Assembly: GCA_945861785.1 (NCBI GenBank)
Contig: CAMAWD010000034.1
Span: 1-56,454, forward strand
Origin: Rhodoferax sp. OV413
GTDB lineage: Bacteria; Pseudomonadota; Gammaproteobacteria; Burkholderiales; Burkholderiaceae_C
Length of the DNA: 56,454 nt
Direction of reading: 5' to 3'
Shown here: one piece after another, positions 31,040 to 41,574 of the stretch
Numbering within the stretch: position 1 is the stretch's first letter
Layout: the number at the start of each line of letters is the position of its first letter
Translations under genes and position numbers: made by a program
Notes under the pieces: generated by a model
The model's input: the letters and a program-made list of their open reading frames with translations, nothing else
What the model was told of the DNA's origin: nothing
The model's database searches: none

Positions 31040-32182
31040 TCAACGCGTGATGACAAGGTTGTCCCGGTGCAGCATTTCGGGCTCAGCCGCGTAACCCAGC
31101 AGCCGCTCGAACTCACTTGACGGCTTGCGGCAGATCAGCCGTGCCTCGAAACTCGAATAGTTCGCCAGACCACGGGCGATTTCGGCGCCCCCCTCCTCCC
31201 GAACCGCAATCACATCACCGCGGGAAAACTCGCCTTCTACTGCGGTCATGCCGATCGGAAGCAGGCTCTTGCCCTCGTCGCGCAATTTTCCTGCTGCTCC
31301 GGCATCCACCGTGACCGCCCCGCGCAGTTGGAGGTGGTCGGCGATCCACTGCTTGCGGGCTTGCGTCTTCAGAGTCTGGGCGACGAGCAAGGTCCCGATA
31401 GGTTCTCCCGCGAAAAGTCGGCGCAGGACGTCGGGCTCCCGACCCCAGGCAATCACCGTCGATGCACCCGAACCCGCGGCGCGGCGCGCTGCGAGGATCT
31501 TGGTGAGCATGCCGCCTCGTCCCAAGCTGGACCCGGCTCCCCCGGCCATCAACTCAAGATCCGGATCACCGGCCTTGGCGCAATGGACAAATTCCGCGCC
31601 GGGATCCTTGCGTGGATCGGCTGTATAGAGCCCATTCTGGTCCGTCAGGATGATCAGGACGTCCGCCTCGACCAGATTCGCGACAAGGGCACCCAGGGTG
31701 TCGTTGTCGCCAAACTTGATTTCATCGTTGACAACCGTGTCGTTCTCGTTGATCACTGGCACAACGCCCAGCTTGAGCAGGGTCAACAACGTCGACCGGG
31801 CGTTCAGATACCGCTCCCGGTCTGCCAGATCGGCGTGTGTCAGGAGCACCTGTGCGCTGCCCAGGCCGTGTTCCCGCAATTTTGACTCGTACATCTGGGC
31901 GAGCCCCATCTGGCCTACCGCTGCGGCCGCCTGCAACTCATGAATCTGATGCGGCCTTGTCGACCAACCCAGGCGTTTCATGCCCTCAGCGATGGCACCG
32001 CTGGAGACCATGATCACTTCACGGCCGTCCCGGACCAGAATTGCCAGCTGTCGACTCCATTCGCCGATGGCGCGCTCATCCAGACCTCGGCCCTCATCCG
32101 TCACAAGACTGGAGCCGACCTTGACCACGATACGCCGCGCCCTGCGCACTGCATCAGAGCCAGCTTCTTTGGAAATGCTCAC
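31040..32182 (-). CDS. proB: Glutamate 5-kinase
   Basis: A 380-residue enzyme phosphorylating glutamate, the first step of proline synthesis. The amino-acid kinase domain shows [50 protein letters not shown] and [18 protein letters not shown]-terminal PUA domain occupies about 290-375. It lies 45 bases after obgE, an order conserved in betaproteobacteria, and converges with the CNP1-like gene. Confidence 0.97.
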   Translation of the reverse strand: MSISKEAGSDAVRRARRIVVKVGSSLVTDEGRGLDERAIGEWSRQLAILVRDGREVIMVSSGAIAEGMKRLGWSTRPHQIHELQAAAAVGQMGLAQMYESKLREHGLGSAQVLLTHADLADRERYLNARSTLLTLLKLGVVPVINENDTVVNDEIKFGDNDTLGALVANLVEADVLIILTDQNGLYTADPRKDPGAEFVHCAKAGDPDLELMAGGAGSSLGRGGMLTKILAARRAAGSGASTVIAWGREPDVLRRLFAGEPIGTLLVAQTLKTQARKQWIADHLQLRGAVTVDAGAAGKLRDEGKSLLPIGMTAVEGEFSRGDVIAVREEGGAEIARGLANYSSFEARLICRKPSSEFERLLGYAAEPEMLHRDNLVITR

Positions 32183-32227
32183 CGAATCAATCCTGCGATG
32201 GATGCTGCCCGACCAGATAGTGGCCGC

Positions 32228-33379
<1,152 letters not shown>

Positions 33380-33407
33380 TCAAACAAAGCTCACAAGCGT
33401 TATAAAC

Positions 33408-33435
33408 GAAAAACCCCGCGCGATGCGCAGGGTTT
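33408..33435 (-). terminator. Rho-independent terminator after rpmA
   Basis: On the minus strand AAACCCTGCGC pairs with GCGCGGGGTTT (plus-strand arms 33411-33421 and 33425-33435, one G-T pair), followed by a short T tract. It separates rplU-rpmA from obgE, 23 bases after the rpmA stop. Confidence 0.85.
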
Positions 33436-33458
33436 GGTTCGGGTGCAGTGCGAACGAA

Positions 33459-33716
33459 TCAGGCAGCTGTGACGCTCACCGTGTGCTTGTTCAAAGCGCC
33501 CTTGACCGCAAATGAAACTTTGCCGGCTGCCAATGCAAACAGGGTGTGGTCCTTGCCGATTCCCACGTTCGTGCCAGGGTGAAATTTCGTCCCGCGTTGG
33601 CGAACAATGATCGCCCCAGCGCTGATGGCCTCGCCACCATAAGCCTTGACACCCAACATCTTGGGCTTGGAATCTCGACCGTTTCGCGTAGAGCCGCCGC
33701 CTTTTTTCTGTGCCAT
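33459..33716 (-). CDS. rpmA: Ribosomal protein L27
   Basis: An 85-residue large-subunit protein starting [16 protein letters not shown], whose N terminus reaches the peptidyl-transferase centre. [22 protein letters not shown] is diagnostic. The ATG at 33716 is used; four codons of in-frame extension to 33728 are not conserved. It follows rplU by 50 bases and is closed by a terminator. Confidence 0.98.
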   Translation of the reverse strand: MAQKKGGGSTRNGRDSKPKMLGVKAYGGEAISAGAIIVRQRGTKFHPGTNVGIGKDHTLFALAAGKVSFAVKGALNKHTVSVTAA

Positions 33717-33766
33717 GAATTTCTCCAATCAGTCGGGGCCGCGCAAGCGCAAGCCCGTGTTTGCCT

Positions 33767-34078
33767 TCAGCCTGCAATCGCTCCGATTTGCAGTTCGGTG
33801 AACTGCTGGCGATGGCCCTGGCGTTTTTGATAGTGCTTGCGACGACGCATCTTGAAGATGCCTACCTTGTCGTGCTTGCCGTGTGCCAGGACTGTGACTG
33901 TGACTGTTGCGCCGGGTACCAGAGGACTTCCAACCCGGATATCTGCGCCGTTTCCGACAGCAAGCACCTGGTCGATGACAATCTCCTGGCCAACATCCGC
34001 AGCAATCTGTTCTACTTTAATTTTTTCGCCAGCAGCAACACGATACTGTTTGCCACCGGTTTTTATGACCGCGTACAT
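33767..34078 (-). CDS. rplU: Ribosomal protein L21
   Basis: A 103-residue large-subunit protein: [14 protein letters not shown] at the start and [21 protein letters not shown] near the end are the L21 signatures. The frame stays open far upstream (to 35248) but only this part is L21; the extension is antisense to ispB. First gene of rplU-rpmA, divergent from ispB as in most proteobacteria. Confidence 0.98.
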   Translation of the reverse strand: MYAVIKTGGKQYRVAAGEKIKVEQIAADVGQEIVIDQVLAVGNGADIRVGSPLVPGATVTVTVLAHGKHDKVGIFKMRRRKHYQKRQGHRQQFTELQIGAIAG

Positions 34079-34225
34079 ATGAACCTCTTCAATTGAACTG
34101 CGCGAGCGAAATTTCGCACAGCCCGCGAGTGTAGCACGGCACCCGCAGACTACAGACCGGACCTGCGATGGCTGCCGATGCTGCCCCACACGGGGGCGAT
34201 TCGGCCAAACCATTGATTTCCTATA

Positions 34226-35239
34226 ATGCCGTCCGACACTGAAGCCTACACCTTGCCGACGCATCCACCCCCATCCGCCACCTCCCTTTTGTCCATCATC
34301 GCCGAAGAGATGGCTGAGGTTGACCGGGTCATCGCCCGGCGGCTCGAGTCGGGAGTCCCGCTTGTAGGCAACGTTTCCCGCTACATCATCGCGGCTGGCG
34401 GGAAACGATTGCGCCCAGCGTTGCTGCTCCTGACATGTGGTGCGCTCGGATACCGTGGCGACCAGCGATTCAATCTGGCTGCCGTTGTCGAATTCATCCA
34501 CACTGCAACGCTTTTGCACGATGACGTCGTAGACGACTCCGTCATGCGTCGCGGAAATGCAACAGCCAACGAGACATTTGGCAATCCGGCCAGCGTGCTG
34601 GTGGGCGACTTTCTGTACTCCCGGGCCTTTCAGATGATGGTCGAGGCCCAAAACATGCGGGTCATGGAGGTTCTTGCCGATGCGACCAACGTCATTGCTG
34701 AGGGAGAAGTGCTGCAACTGATGAACATGCACAATGCGGCAATTGACGAAGCTGGCTACCTGCATGTGATCCGGTCCAAGACGGCCAAGCTCTTCGAGGC
34801 GAGCTGCAGGGTTGGCGCCATTCTCGCCAACGCTGCGCCTGAACTGGAGGAATGCGCTGCGCAATACGGCCAGGCGCTCGGTACGGCGTTTCAGGTAATC
34901 GACGATGTGCTTGACTACGCTGGCGACGCCGCGGTCATGGGCAAGAGCCTCGGTGACGACTTGCGGGAAGGCAAGGCGACATTGCCTCTCATTTCCGCGA
35001 TGCAAAGGGGGACAGCGAGCCAGCGCGCAGTCATCCAGGGGGCAATTGAGACTGGCGCCGCCAACCTGCTCGAAGAGGTTATTGCGATTGTGAAGGACAC
35101 GGGCGCCCTGGACTTTTCGCGGCGCGCGGCGGCACAGGAGGCACAACGTGCAATTGTTGCTTCGCGCCGCCTTCCGCAGGGGCCGCATGCAAGCTGTTTG
35201 ATACAATTGGCCGATCAGCTTTTGGATCGCGACAACTGA
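34226..35239 (+). CDS. ispB: Polyprenyl (octaprenyl) diphosphate synthase
   Basis: Up to 337 residues. It makes the long prenyl tail of ubiquinone, linking to ubiE/ubiJ/ubiB in this window. The first Asp-rich motif is DDVVD at 99-103 (in [18 protein letters not shown]) and the second is [22 protein letters not shown] is the isopentenyl-diphosphate site. The ATG at 34226 sits inside a TATAAT; the conserved part starts near residue 18, so a TTG at 34253 or 34289 could be the real start. It lies divergent to rplU and 27 bases before tRNA-Pro. Confidence 0.93.
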   Translation: MPSDTEAYTLPTHPPPSATSLLSIIAEEMAEVDRVIARRLESGVPLVGNVSRYIIAAGGKRLRPALLLLTCGALGYRGDQRFNLAAVVEFIHTATLLHDDVVDDSVMRRGNATANETFGNPASVLVGDFLYSRAFQMMVEAQNMRVMEVLADATNVIAEGEVLQLMNMHNAAIDEAGYLHVIRSKTAKLFEASCRVGAILANAAPELEECAAQYGQALGTAFQVIDDVLDYAGDAAVMGKSLGDDLREGKATLPLISAMQRGTASQRAVIQGAIETGAANLLEEVIAIVKDTGALDFSRRAAAQEAQRAIVASRRLPQGPHASCLIQLADQLLDRDN

Positions 35240-35266
35240 TCTGTGCATCGTCGTGGTGGCCCATTG

Positions 35267-35343
35267 CGGGGTGTAGCTTAGTCAGGTAAAGCGCTACGTT
35301 CGGGACGTAGAGACCGGAGGTTCGAATCCTCTCACCCCGACCA
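35267..35343 (+). tRNA. tRNA-Pro, anticodon CGG
   Basis: A 77-base cloverleaf. The acceptor arm CGGGGTG pairs with CACCCCG. The anticodon arm is CTACG-loop-CGTAG with loop TTCGGGA, so the anticodon CGG is at 35301-35303. The T arm is GGAGG-TTCGAAT-CCTCT, the discriminator base is A35340, and CCA is encoded at 35341-35343. The C1-G72 start is characteristic of bacterial proline tRNA. No integrase or attachment repeat lies beside it. Confidence 0.97.
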
Positions 35344-35461
35344 CACGTATTTGTTGTCAAAGCACCTCCCTTGGGGCGCTTCAACCGTCTTTCGATTTAC
35401 ATCGACTGGCCAATCGGAGATGATTAGGCGAATCTCTCCTGCCATAGTACATTTTCAGGTC

Positions 35462-37195
35462 ATGTCCGCAGTCGAACCAGCAAACCGTGAAACCAGTAGC
35501 GTTGCCTTGCCGGGCTTGGGCCGAGCGCTCATATTGGCCGGAAAACTGGGGCAAAAATCAGCTGAAGACATTTACCGCAAGGCATCATCAGCCCGCACAA
35601 GTTTTATCGCCGAGCTAACAGGTTCGGGGGCGGTATCTGCGTCCGACCTGGCGCACACGATGTCGTCCGCTTTCGCGGCACCACTTGTCGATCTGGATGC
35701 CATCGACGCGTCCCGCCTGCCTAAAGGCTTGCTCGATGGCAAGATTTGCCAAGCCTATCGTGTGGTCGTGCTGAGCAAACGCAGCAACCGCCTGACTGTC
35801 GCGACCGCCGATCCATCCGATCAGGAGGCCGTTGAAAAAATCAAGTTCGCCACCCAACTCGGGGTTGACTGGGTCATCGCAGAGTATGACAAGCTCCTCA
35901 AACTGGTCGAGGCCAACAACGCCTCTGCAGCCGAAACCATGGAGGAAATCATCGGCGGCGAATTTGAATTTGACGAAGTCGCCGCCGAGGGCGTCACCGA
36001 CAACGAACCAACCTCGGTCTCCGAAGTCGAAGACGCCCCGGTCGTCAAGTTTCTGCACAAGATGCTGCTGGACGCCTTCAGCATGCGGGCGTCCGATCTC
36101 CATTTTGAACCTTACGAGCATACCTACCGGGTGCGTTTTCGCATCGACGGAGAACTGCGCGAAATCGCTGCACCGCCGATCGCCATCAAGGACAAACTCG
36201 CTTCCCGCATCAAGGTGATATCCAAGATGGACATCTCCGAGAAGCGTGTGCCGCAAGATGGCAAGATGAAACTGAAGGTCGGCCCCAACCGCGTCATCGA
36301 TTTTCGGGTGAGCACACTGCCAACACTGTTTGGCGAAAAGATCGTGATCCGCATCCTGGATCCAAGCTCCGCCAAACTTGGAGTAGACGCGCTGGGCTAC
36401 GAGCCCGAGGAGAAAAAGCGTCTTCTCGAGGCTATTGGTCGCCCCTATGGAATGATCCTGGTCACCGGGCCTACGGGGTCTGGCAAGACCGTATCCCTCT
36501 ACACCTGCCTCAACCTGCTGAACGTGCCGGGCGTCAATATCGCAACAGCGGAAGATCCTTCCGAAATCAATTTGCCGGGGGTCAACCAGGTCAACGTCAA
36601 CGACAAGGCCGGCTTGACATTCGCAGTCGCCCTGAAATCGTTTCTGCGCCAGGACCCGGACATCATCATGGTGGGCGAAATTCGGGACCTGGAAACTGCG
36701 GATATCGCGATCAAGGCAGCGCAAACCGGGCATCTGGTGCTTTCGACCCTGCACACCAACGATGCGCCCACTACGCTCACCCGGATGCGCAACATGGGAA
36801 TTGCGCCGTTCAATATCGCCTCGAGCGTGATCCTTATCACCGCGCAACGTTTGGCGCGGCGTTTGTGCACCAACTGCAAGGCAGCCGTCGATATCCCCGA
36901 AAAGGCGCTGCTCGATGCCGGCTTCAAGGCGCCTGAGATCGACGCATCATGGACCAGCTACCGTCCGGTCGGCTGCTCTTCATGCAACGGAGGCTACAAG
37001 GGTCGCGTAGGCATTTACCAGGTGATGCCAATTTCAGAAGAGATCCAACGCATCATCCTGCGCGATGGCAGTGCCCTGGATATTGCCAAGCAGGCCGCAC
37101 TCGAAGGTGTGGAATCGTTGCGGCGATCGGGCCTGCACAAAGTCAAACTCGGCCTGACTTCTCTCGAAGAAGTTCTGGCCGTGACCAACGAATAA
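35462..37195 (+). CDS. pilB: Type IV pilus assembly ATPase PilB
   Basis: A 577-residue GspE-family hexameric ATPase powering pilus extension. An N-terminal GSPII_E_N domain precedes the motor domain. Walker A is GPTGSGKT at 336-343. Downstream are the Asp-box region EDPSEINLPGVNQV, Walker B DIIMVGEIRD and His box TGHLVLSTLHTNDA. A zinc-binding tetracysteine pairs LCTNCKA with GCSSCNGGY. The start at ATG 35462 is chosen; a longer frame reaches 35351. It is followed 22 bases later by pilC. Confidence 0.96.
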   Translation: MSAVEPANRETSSVALPGLGRALILAGKLGQKSAEDIYRKASSARTSFIAELTGSGAVSASDLAHTMSSAFAAPLVDLDAIDASRLPKGLLDGKICQAYRVVVLSKRSNRLTVATADPSDQEAVEKIKFATQLGVDWVIAEYDKLLKLVEANNASAAETMEEIIGGEFEFDEVAAEGVTDNEPTSVSEVEDAPVVKFLHKMLLDAFSMRASDLHFEPYEHTYRVRFRIDGELREIAAPPIAIKDKLASRIKVISKMDISEKRVPQDGKMKLKVGPNRVIDFRVSTLPTLFGEKIVIRILDPSSAKLGVDALGYEPEEKKRLLEAIGRPYGMILVTGPTGSGKTVSLYTCLNLLNVPGVNIATAEDPSEINLPGVNQVNVNDKAGLTFAVALKSFLRQDPDIIMVGEIRDLETADIAIKAAQTGHLVLSTLHTNDAPTTLTRMRNMGIAPFNIASSVILITAQRLARRLCTNCKAAVDIPEKALLDAGFKAPEIDASWTSYRPVGCSSCNGGYKGRVGIYQVMPISEEIQRIILRDGSALDIAKQAALEGVESLRRSGLHKVKLGLTSLEEVLAVTNE

Positions 37196-37217
37196 AAACA
37201 GGGATCCGGGGGACTTT

Positions 37218-38435
37218 ATGGCAACTGCAAAACCAAAAGTCAGCAATGAATCGGTCTACGAATGGGAAGGCAAGGACCGCAATGGCAAGCAGGTGCGCGG
37301 CGAGACCAGGGCCTCCGGCGAAAACCAGGTTCTGGCATCGCTGCGGCGCCAAGGCGTCATTCCCGGCAAGATAAAAAAGCGCCGGATGAGTGCCGGGAGC
37401 TCAATCAAGCCAAAAGACCTCGCAATTTTCACGCGCCAACTCGCCACGATGATGAAGGCTGGAGTGCCCTTGTTACAGGCATTCGACATCGTTGGGCGTG
37501 GCAACCCCAACCCGCGTGTCACCAAACTGCTCAACGACATCCGCACGGACGTCGAAACCGGCACGTCACTGAGTGTTGCATTCCGCAAATTTCCACTGTA
37601 CTTTGACAACCTGTATTGCAATCTCGTGGAGGCTGGCGAGTCGGCCGGCATCCTGGACCAACTGCTCGACCGCCTGGCCGTGTACATGGAAAAAACCGAG
37701 GCCATAAAGTCCAAGATCAAGTCCGCACTGATGTACCCGATCACTGTGCTGATCGTGGCGTTTGTGGTGGTGGCTGTCATCATGATCTTCGTGATCCCGG
37801 CATTCAAGGAAGTGTTCTCGAATTTTGGCGGGGAGTTGCCGGTGCCGACGCTCATCGTGATCGCAATGAGCGAGTTCTTTGTCAAATACTGGTACCTGAT
37901 CTTCGGCGGGCTTGGCGGGGGGGTGTACTTTTTCCTTGAGGCTTGGAAGCGCAACGAAAAAATGCAGAACGTCATGGACCGGATCATGCTCAAGTTGCCG
38001 ATTTTCGGTGTGTTGGTTGAAAAGTCCTGTATCGCCCGCTGGACCCGCACCCTGTCGACGATGTTCGCGGCCGGAGTCCCCCTCGTGGAAGCGCTGGACT
38101 CGGTCGGTGGCGCGTCAGGCAATTCCGTCTTCGAACGTGCCACGGTCAAGATCCAGCACGAGGTCTCCACCGGCACTGCGCTGACGGTTGCCATGACCAA
38201 TGTCAACCTCTTCCCGTCGATGGTGCTGCAGATGTGTTCGATTGGCGAAGAGTCGGGCTCAATCGACCACATGCTGGGCAAGGCTGCCGATTTCTTCGAG
38301 GCCGAAGTGGACGACATGGTCGCTGGTATTTCGAGCCTGATGGAGCCGATCATCATCGTCATACTGGGAACGGTGATTGGTGGCATCGTGGTTGCGATGT
38401 ACCTCCCCATCTTCAAGCTCGGGGCAGTAGTCTGA
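37218..38435 (+). CDS. pilC: Type IV pilus inner-membrane platform protein PilC
   Basis: A 405-residue GspF-family protein with two homologous halves, each carrying the T2SF helical domain (FTRQLATMMKAGVPLLQAFD and WTRTLSTMFAAGVPLVEALD). Three membrane segments are visible (about 175-195, 220-245 and 375-400). It forms the rotating inner-membrane platform driven by PilB. Its stop overlaps the pilD start by one base (TGATG). Confidence 0.96.
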   Translation: MATAKPKVSNESVYEWEGKDRNGKQVRGETRASGENQVLASLRRQGVIPGKIKKRRMSAGSSIKPKDLAIFTRQLATMMKAGVPLLQAFDIVGRGNPNPRVTKLLNDIRTDVETGTSLSVAFRKFPLYFDNLYCNLVEAGESAGILDQLLDRLAVYMEKTEAIKSKIKSALMYPITVLIVAFVVVAVIMIFVIPAFKEVFSNFGGELPVPTLIVIAMSEFFVKYWYLIFGGLGGGVYFFLEAWKRNEKMQNVMDRIMLKLPIFGVLVEKSCIARWTRTLSTMFAAGVPLVEALDSVGGASGNSVFERATVKIQHEVSTGTALTVAMTNVNLFPSMVLQMCSIGEESGSIDHMLGKAADFFEAEVDDMVAGISSLMEPIIIVILGTVIGGIVVAMYLPIFKLGAVV

Positions 38436-39307
38436 TGCTGGGGGCTCCGGCCGCCGATGCGGCTGTGTTTGCGTTGCTGGGCCTGCTGATCGGCAGCTTT
38501 CTCAACGTCGTCATCTACCGCGTGCCGAAAATGCTCGAAGCCGAATGGGCGGCAAACTGCGCCGATTTGGCGGGCCAGCCGGCACCTGAGCAGCCGCCCT
38601 TCAACCTGATGCGACCGGCGTCCAGCTGTCCCAGCTGCAAGCACCAGATCCGGTGGTACGAGAACATTCCGGTGCTCAGTTACGTGGTGCTGCGCGGCAA
38701 ATGCTCCAAGTGCGGTACATCCATCGGCATGCGCTACCCTGCGGTCGAAACCGCAACGGCGGCGCTGTTTGCGGTGATCGCCATGCACCACGGATTGACC
38801 CCTGCGGGGTTTGCCTGGGCGGCGTTTGCCAGCCTGCTGGTGGCCCAGTTCTTCATCGACTTCGACACCCAACTGCTGCCCGACGATCTCAACTACCTGA
38901 TCCTCTGGGGTGGGCTGGTTGCATCGGCAATGCACCTGACACGCGTACCCATCACGTCTGCCGTCTGGGGCGCGGTTTTCGGCTACTTGTGCCTGTGGAC
39001 GGTCTACCAGGTACACCACTTGTTGACCGGCAAGCAGGGCATGGGACACGGTGACTTCAAACTGCTTGCTGGGCTCGGGGCGTGGTTCGGGTCCGAATAT
39101 TTGATCGCGCTGGTCATGCTTTCCTCGGTGGTAGGCTCGGTCATCGGCGCCACCATGCTGTTGGTCGGCCGCCTGTCCAACCGCGATATCCCGATTCCAT
39201 TTGGCCCCTTCCTCGCCGGAGCCGGCCTGTTGGCCATGGTGGTCGGGCCAGGCACGCTGGAAGGCCTGGTCCCTTTCGCCTTCCCGTTTACCAACATTGC
39301 GCGGTAA
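38435..39307 (+). CDS. pilD: Prepilin peptidase / N-methyltransferase PilD
   Basis: A 290-residue polytopic membrane enzyme that cleaves prepilin leader peptides and methylates the new N terminus. The cytoplasmic zinc-binding loop has CPSCKH and CSKCG. The aspartic-protease residues are in FIDFDTQLLPDDL and in the GMGHGDFKLLAGLGAW motif. The start at 38435 gives LGLLIGSFLNVVIYRVP near the N terminus, the standard opening. No pilin gene is in the window. Confidence 0.96.
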   Translation: MLGAPAADAAVFALLGLLIGSFLNVVIYRVPKMLEAEWAANCADLAGQPAPEQPPFNLMRPASSCPSCKHQIRWYENIPVLSYVVLRGKCSKCGTSIGMRYPAVETATAALFAVIAMHHGLTPAGFAWAAFASLLVAQFFIDFDTQLLPDDLNYLILWGGLVASAMHLTRVPITSAVWGAVFGYLCLWTVYQVHHLLTGKQGMGHGDFKLLAGLGAWFGSEYLIALVMLSSVVGSVIGATMLLVGRLSNRDIPIPFGPFLAGAGLLAMVVGPGTLEGLVPFAFPFTNIAR

Positions 39308-39311
39308 GAAC

Positions 39312-39911
39312 ATGATCCGCATCGGCTTGACCGGTGGCATAGGCAGCGGAAAGAGCACGGCCGCTGACCTGCTGGCCCGGCGCGGCGCCACCGTGATCGA
39401 CGCCGACGCGATCTCCCGCTCGGTCACGGCATCCGGTGGCAGCGCGATTGGCGCTTTGCGGGAGGCGTTCGGCCCTGATTTCATCACCGCCGACGGCGCT
39501 TTGGACCGCGATCGCATGCGCCAGGCCAGCTACGCAGATGTGCAGGTTCGCAAACGCCTTGAAGCGATCGTCCATCCTCTGGTCGGCGCCGAGTCCGCCC
39601 GTCAGGAGGCTGTCGCCTTGGAGCAGCATGCGCCGTGCATCATTTTCGACGTGCCGCTGCTGGTGGAGTCGCGCCGCTGGCGCCAAAAGGTGGACCTGGT
39701 GCTGGTGATCGACTGTCTGCCGGACATCCAGATCGCGCGGGTCATGCGCCGCAGCGGCCTGGATGCAAGCACAGTGGGGCGAATCATCGCCACCCAGGCA
39801 TCGCGGGCAGAGCGCTTGCGCGCGGCCGACATCGCGGTGTCCAATGCCGGCGACTCCCTTGCGCAATTCGCCAGCGAAATTGGCCAGGCGGCAGAGCGCT
39901 TCGGGCTATGA
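39312..39911 (+). CDS. coaE: Dephospho-CoA kinase
   Basis: A 199-residue P-loop kinase catalysing the last step of coenzyme A synthesis. GLTGGIGSGKSTAADLL is the Walker A region, VIDADAISRSV the substrate region, and VPLLVESRRW and RMRQASYADVQVRKRLEAIVHPLV are typical of CoaE. It sits four bases after pilD, the common proteobacterial order pilD-coaE-zapD-yacG. Confidence 0.97.
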   Translation: MIRIGLTGGIGSGKSTAADLLARRGATVIDADAISRSVTASGGSAIGALREAFGPDFITADGALDRDRMRQASYADVQVRKRLEAIVHPLVGAESARQEAVALEQHAPCIIFDVPLLVESRRWRQKVDLVLVIDCLPDIQIARVMRRSGLDASTVGRIIATQASRAERLRAADIAVSNAGDSLAQFASEIGQAAERFGL

Positions 39912-39933
39912 TCGACGGTCCGGAAATACCAGA

Positions 39934-40689
39934 GTGATCCTGTACGAATACCCTTTCAACGAGCGCATCAGGACCTACCTGCGCCTGGAGCACCTGTTTC
40001 GGCGCCTGACCGACCTGGTTTCTCGCGAAACTGCGCTGGACCACCACTACGCGCTGTCCACCATCTTCGAGGTGATGGACGTCGGGGCCCGCGCCGACCT
40101 CAAGTCCGACCTGCTGAAAGACCTCGAAAAACAACGCCAGATCCTGAACGGTTTTCGCGGCAACCCTGCCATCTCCGAGCGGGCGCTCGATGGCATCGTT
40201 GCGCAGGTGGAGAACTGCTTTACCGGGCTCACTGGTGTCCCGGGCAAAGCTGGAAACTCCCTCACCGAAAACGACTGGCTGATGAGCATCCGTAGCCGTG
40301 TCGGCATTCCGGGGGGGACATGCGAGTTCGACCTGCCTGCCTATTACGCCTGGCAGCACCAATCCGGCGATACACGCCGGGCCGATTTGCGGCGTTGGTG
40401 CCTGACCCTCGCGCCCCTGGCCGACTCTGTCGCGTTGCTTCTCAAGATGCTGCGGGAATCCGGGGCGCCCCAGAAGGTCATGGCCAGTGGTGGCCAAATG
40501 CAGCAAAACTTACCCCAGGGAAAAACCTTCCAGCTGCTGCGCCTGCGACTCGACGAGGCGCTGGGCCTGATACCCGAAATCAGTGGCAACCGCCTGAAGG
40601 TCTCGATACGTTTCATGCGCCAAGGCAACGACGACCGCCTGCACCCCGCCAACGAGGACTGTGGGTTCGAGTTGACCCTGTGCGCTTGA
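39934..40689 (+). CDS. zapD: Cell division protein ZapD
   Basis: A 251-residue protein that bundles FtsZ filaments at the Z ring. It starts at GTG 39934 (VILYEYPFNERIRTYLRLEHLF), the usual ZapD opening; E. coli ZapD is 247 residues. DHHYALSTIFEVMDVGARADLKSDLLKDLEKQ and YYAWQHQSGDTRRADLRRW-type segments fit the family. It lies between coaE and yacG. Confidence 0.94.
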   Translation: MILYEYPFNERIRTYLRLEHLFRRLTDLVSRETALDHHYALSTIFEVMDVGARADLKSDLLKDLEKQRQILNGFRGNPAISERALDGIVAQVENCFTGLTGVPGKAGNSLTENDWLMSIRSRVGIPGGTCEFDLPAYYAWQHQSGDTRRADLRRWCLTLAPLADSVALLLKMLRESGAPQKVMASGGQMQQNLPQGKTFQLLRLRLDEALGLIPEISGNRLKVSIRFMRQGNDDRLHPANEDCGFELTLCA

Positions 40690-40693
40690 GGCT

Positions 40694-40939
40694 GTGCGGT
40701 TGCTTCGCGCTCATCCAGGCATCCCCGTGGCCGATTCGAATTCTGCACACCCAAAGCGCATAGTCGCCTGCCCCACCTGCAAAGGAGACAGCCGGTACGA
40801 CGGCACGAATCCATTCCGGCCTTTTTGCGGCGAACGCTGCAAAAATATGGACCTGGGCGCCTGGGCCGACGAAGGCTTCCGTGTCGTCGCAGACCCTGAA
40901 CCGGACGAACCAATGCCCGGTGCCACGCCACTGCAATAG
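40694..40939 (+). CDS. yacG: DNA gyrase inhibitor / zinc-binding protein YacG
   Basis: Up to 81 residues with the YacG zinc site: CPTCKG followed by PFCGERCKNMDLGAWADEGF. In E. coli YacG binds GyrB and inhibits gyrase. The start is uncertain: GTG 40694 or GTG 40727; the latter has CAGG upstream and gives a 70-residue protein closer to the usual length (E. coli 65). It lies four bases after zapD and converges with mutT. Confidence 0.9.
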   Translation: MRLLRAHPGIPVADSNSAHPKRIVACPTCKGDSRYDGTNPFRPFCGERCKNMDLGAWADEGFRVVADPEPDEPMPGATPLQ

Positions 40940-40995
40940 GCCTGCCACGCGCCACGCAGCCGTGTGTGTGCACCACAAGACCAGGTCAAGCCCCG

Positions 40996-41574
40996 TCAGT
41001 GCGTTGCGCCGACGAACCCGCGCTCCGCCGCGAACATCGCCAGCACCGGCACCGTCCCGGGCAGCACCGGCGCCACCTGCACCGGCAGTTGCTGCCAGGA
41101 AGCCTGCTGGCCTTCATGCATCGTCAAATCACCCGTCCAGGCATGCACCTTGTAAAAATTCAGGCGCACCAGCGCATGCGGATAGTCCACCATCTCGGTT
41201 GCCCAGAGCTCCGCGCCCTCGACCTCAACACCCAGTTCTTCCCGCAGTTCGCGTCGCAAGGCGTCCTGCACGGATTCACCGGCTTCGAGTTTCCCGCCTG
41301 GAAACTCCCAGTAGGACTCGTAGGTTTTGCCCCTCGGGCGGGTGGTCATCAGAAAACTGGCGTCGCCGCGAATCAGTATGCCCACTGCAACCTCCACCAC
41401 CGGGCGGTCCAGACCACCGCTGCGCGGCCGGTCCGGGTCCGCGATCAACGCCGGCCCCATGGCACACCGGGGTGTCTCGGTCGGCGGCACACCGGGTGCC
41501 TTAGCAGTGGTGACATGTGCCTCCCCGGGCGCGTCGCACTGGCCCACGCCCAGGCGTGGTTGGGCAGCGTTCAT
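40996..41574 (-). CDS. mutT: Nudix hydrolase, MutT-like (8-oxo-dGTP diphosphatase)
   Basis: A 192-residue protein with the Nudix box in GGKLEAGESVQDALRRELREELGV, preceded by YESYWEFP. This is the MutT layout, which clears oxidised guanine nucleotides. About 55 residues precede the domain and look unstructured. The long start at 41574 is supported by a four-base ATGA overlap with the upstream ATPase gene; a shorter start near Met39 is possible. The pairing with yacG and argJ is the standard neighbourhood for mutT. Confidence 0.85.
   Translation of the reverse strand: MNAAQPRLGVGQCDAPGEAHVTTAKAPGVPPTETPRCAMGPALIADPDRPRSGGLDRPVVEVAVGILIRGDASFLMTTRPRGKTYESYWEFPGGKLEAGESVQDALRRELREELGVEVEGAELWATEMVDYPHALVRLNFYKVHAWTGDLTMHEGQQASWQQLPVQVAPVLPGTVPVLAMFAAERGFVGATH

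Noticed and set aside
33767-35248. 493-codon minus-strand frame as one gene
   Set aside because: Only the last 103 codons are L21; the extension is antisense to ispB.
35267-35343. tRNA-Pro as the element insertion site
   Set aside because: Core genes flank it on both sides, it has an intact CCA end, and no copy of its 3' end is seen near the integrase region.
37256-39517. 753-codon minus-strand open frame
   Set aside because: Antisense to pilC, pilD and coaE, all with clear motifs; its translation is Arg/Ser/Pro-rich without family features.
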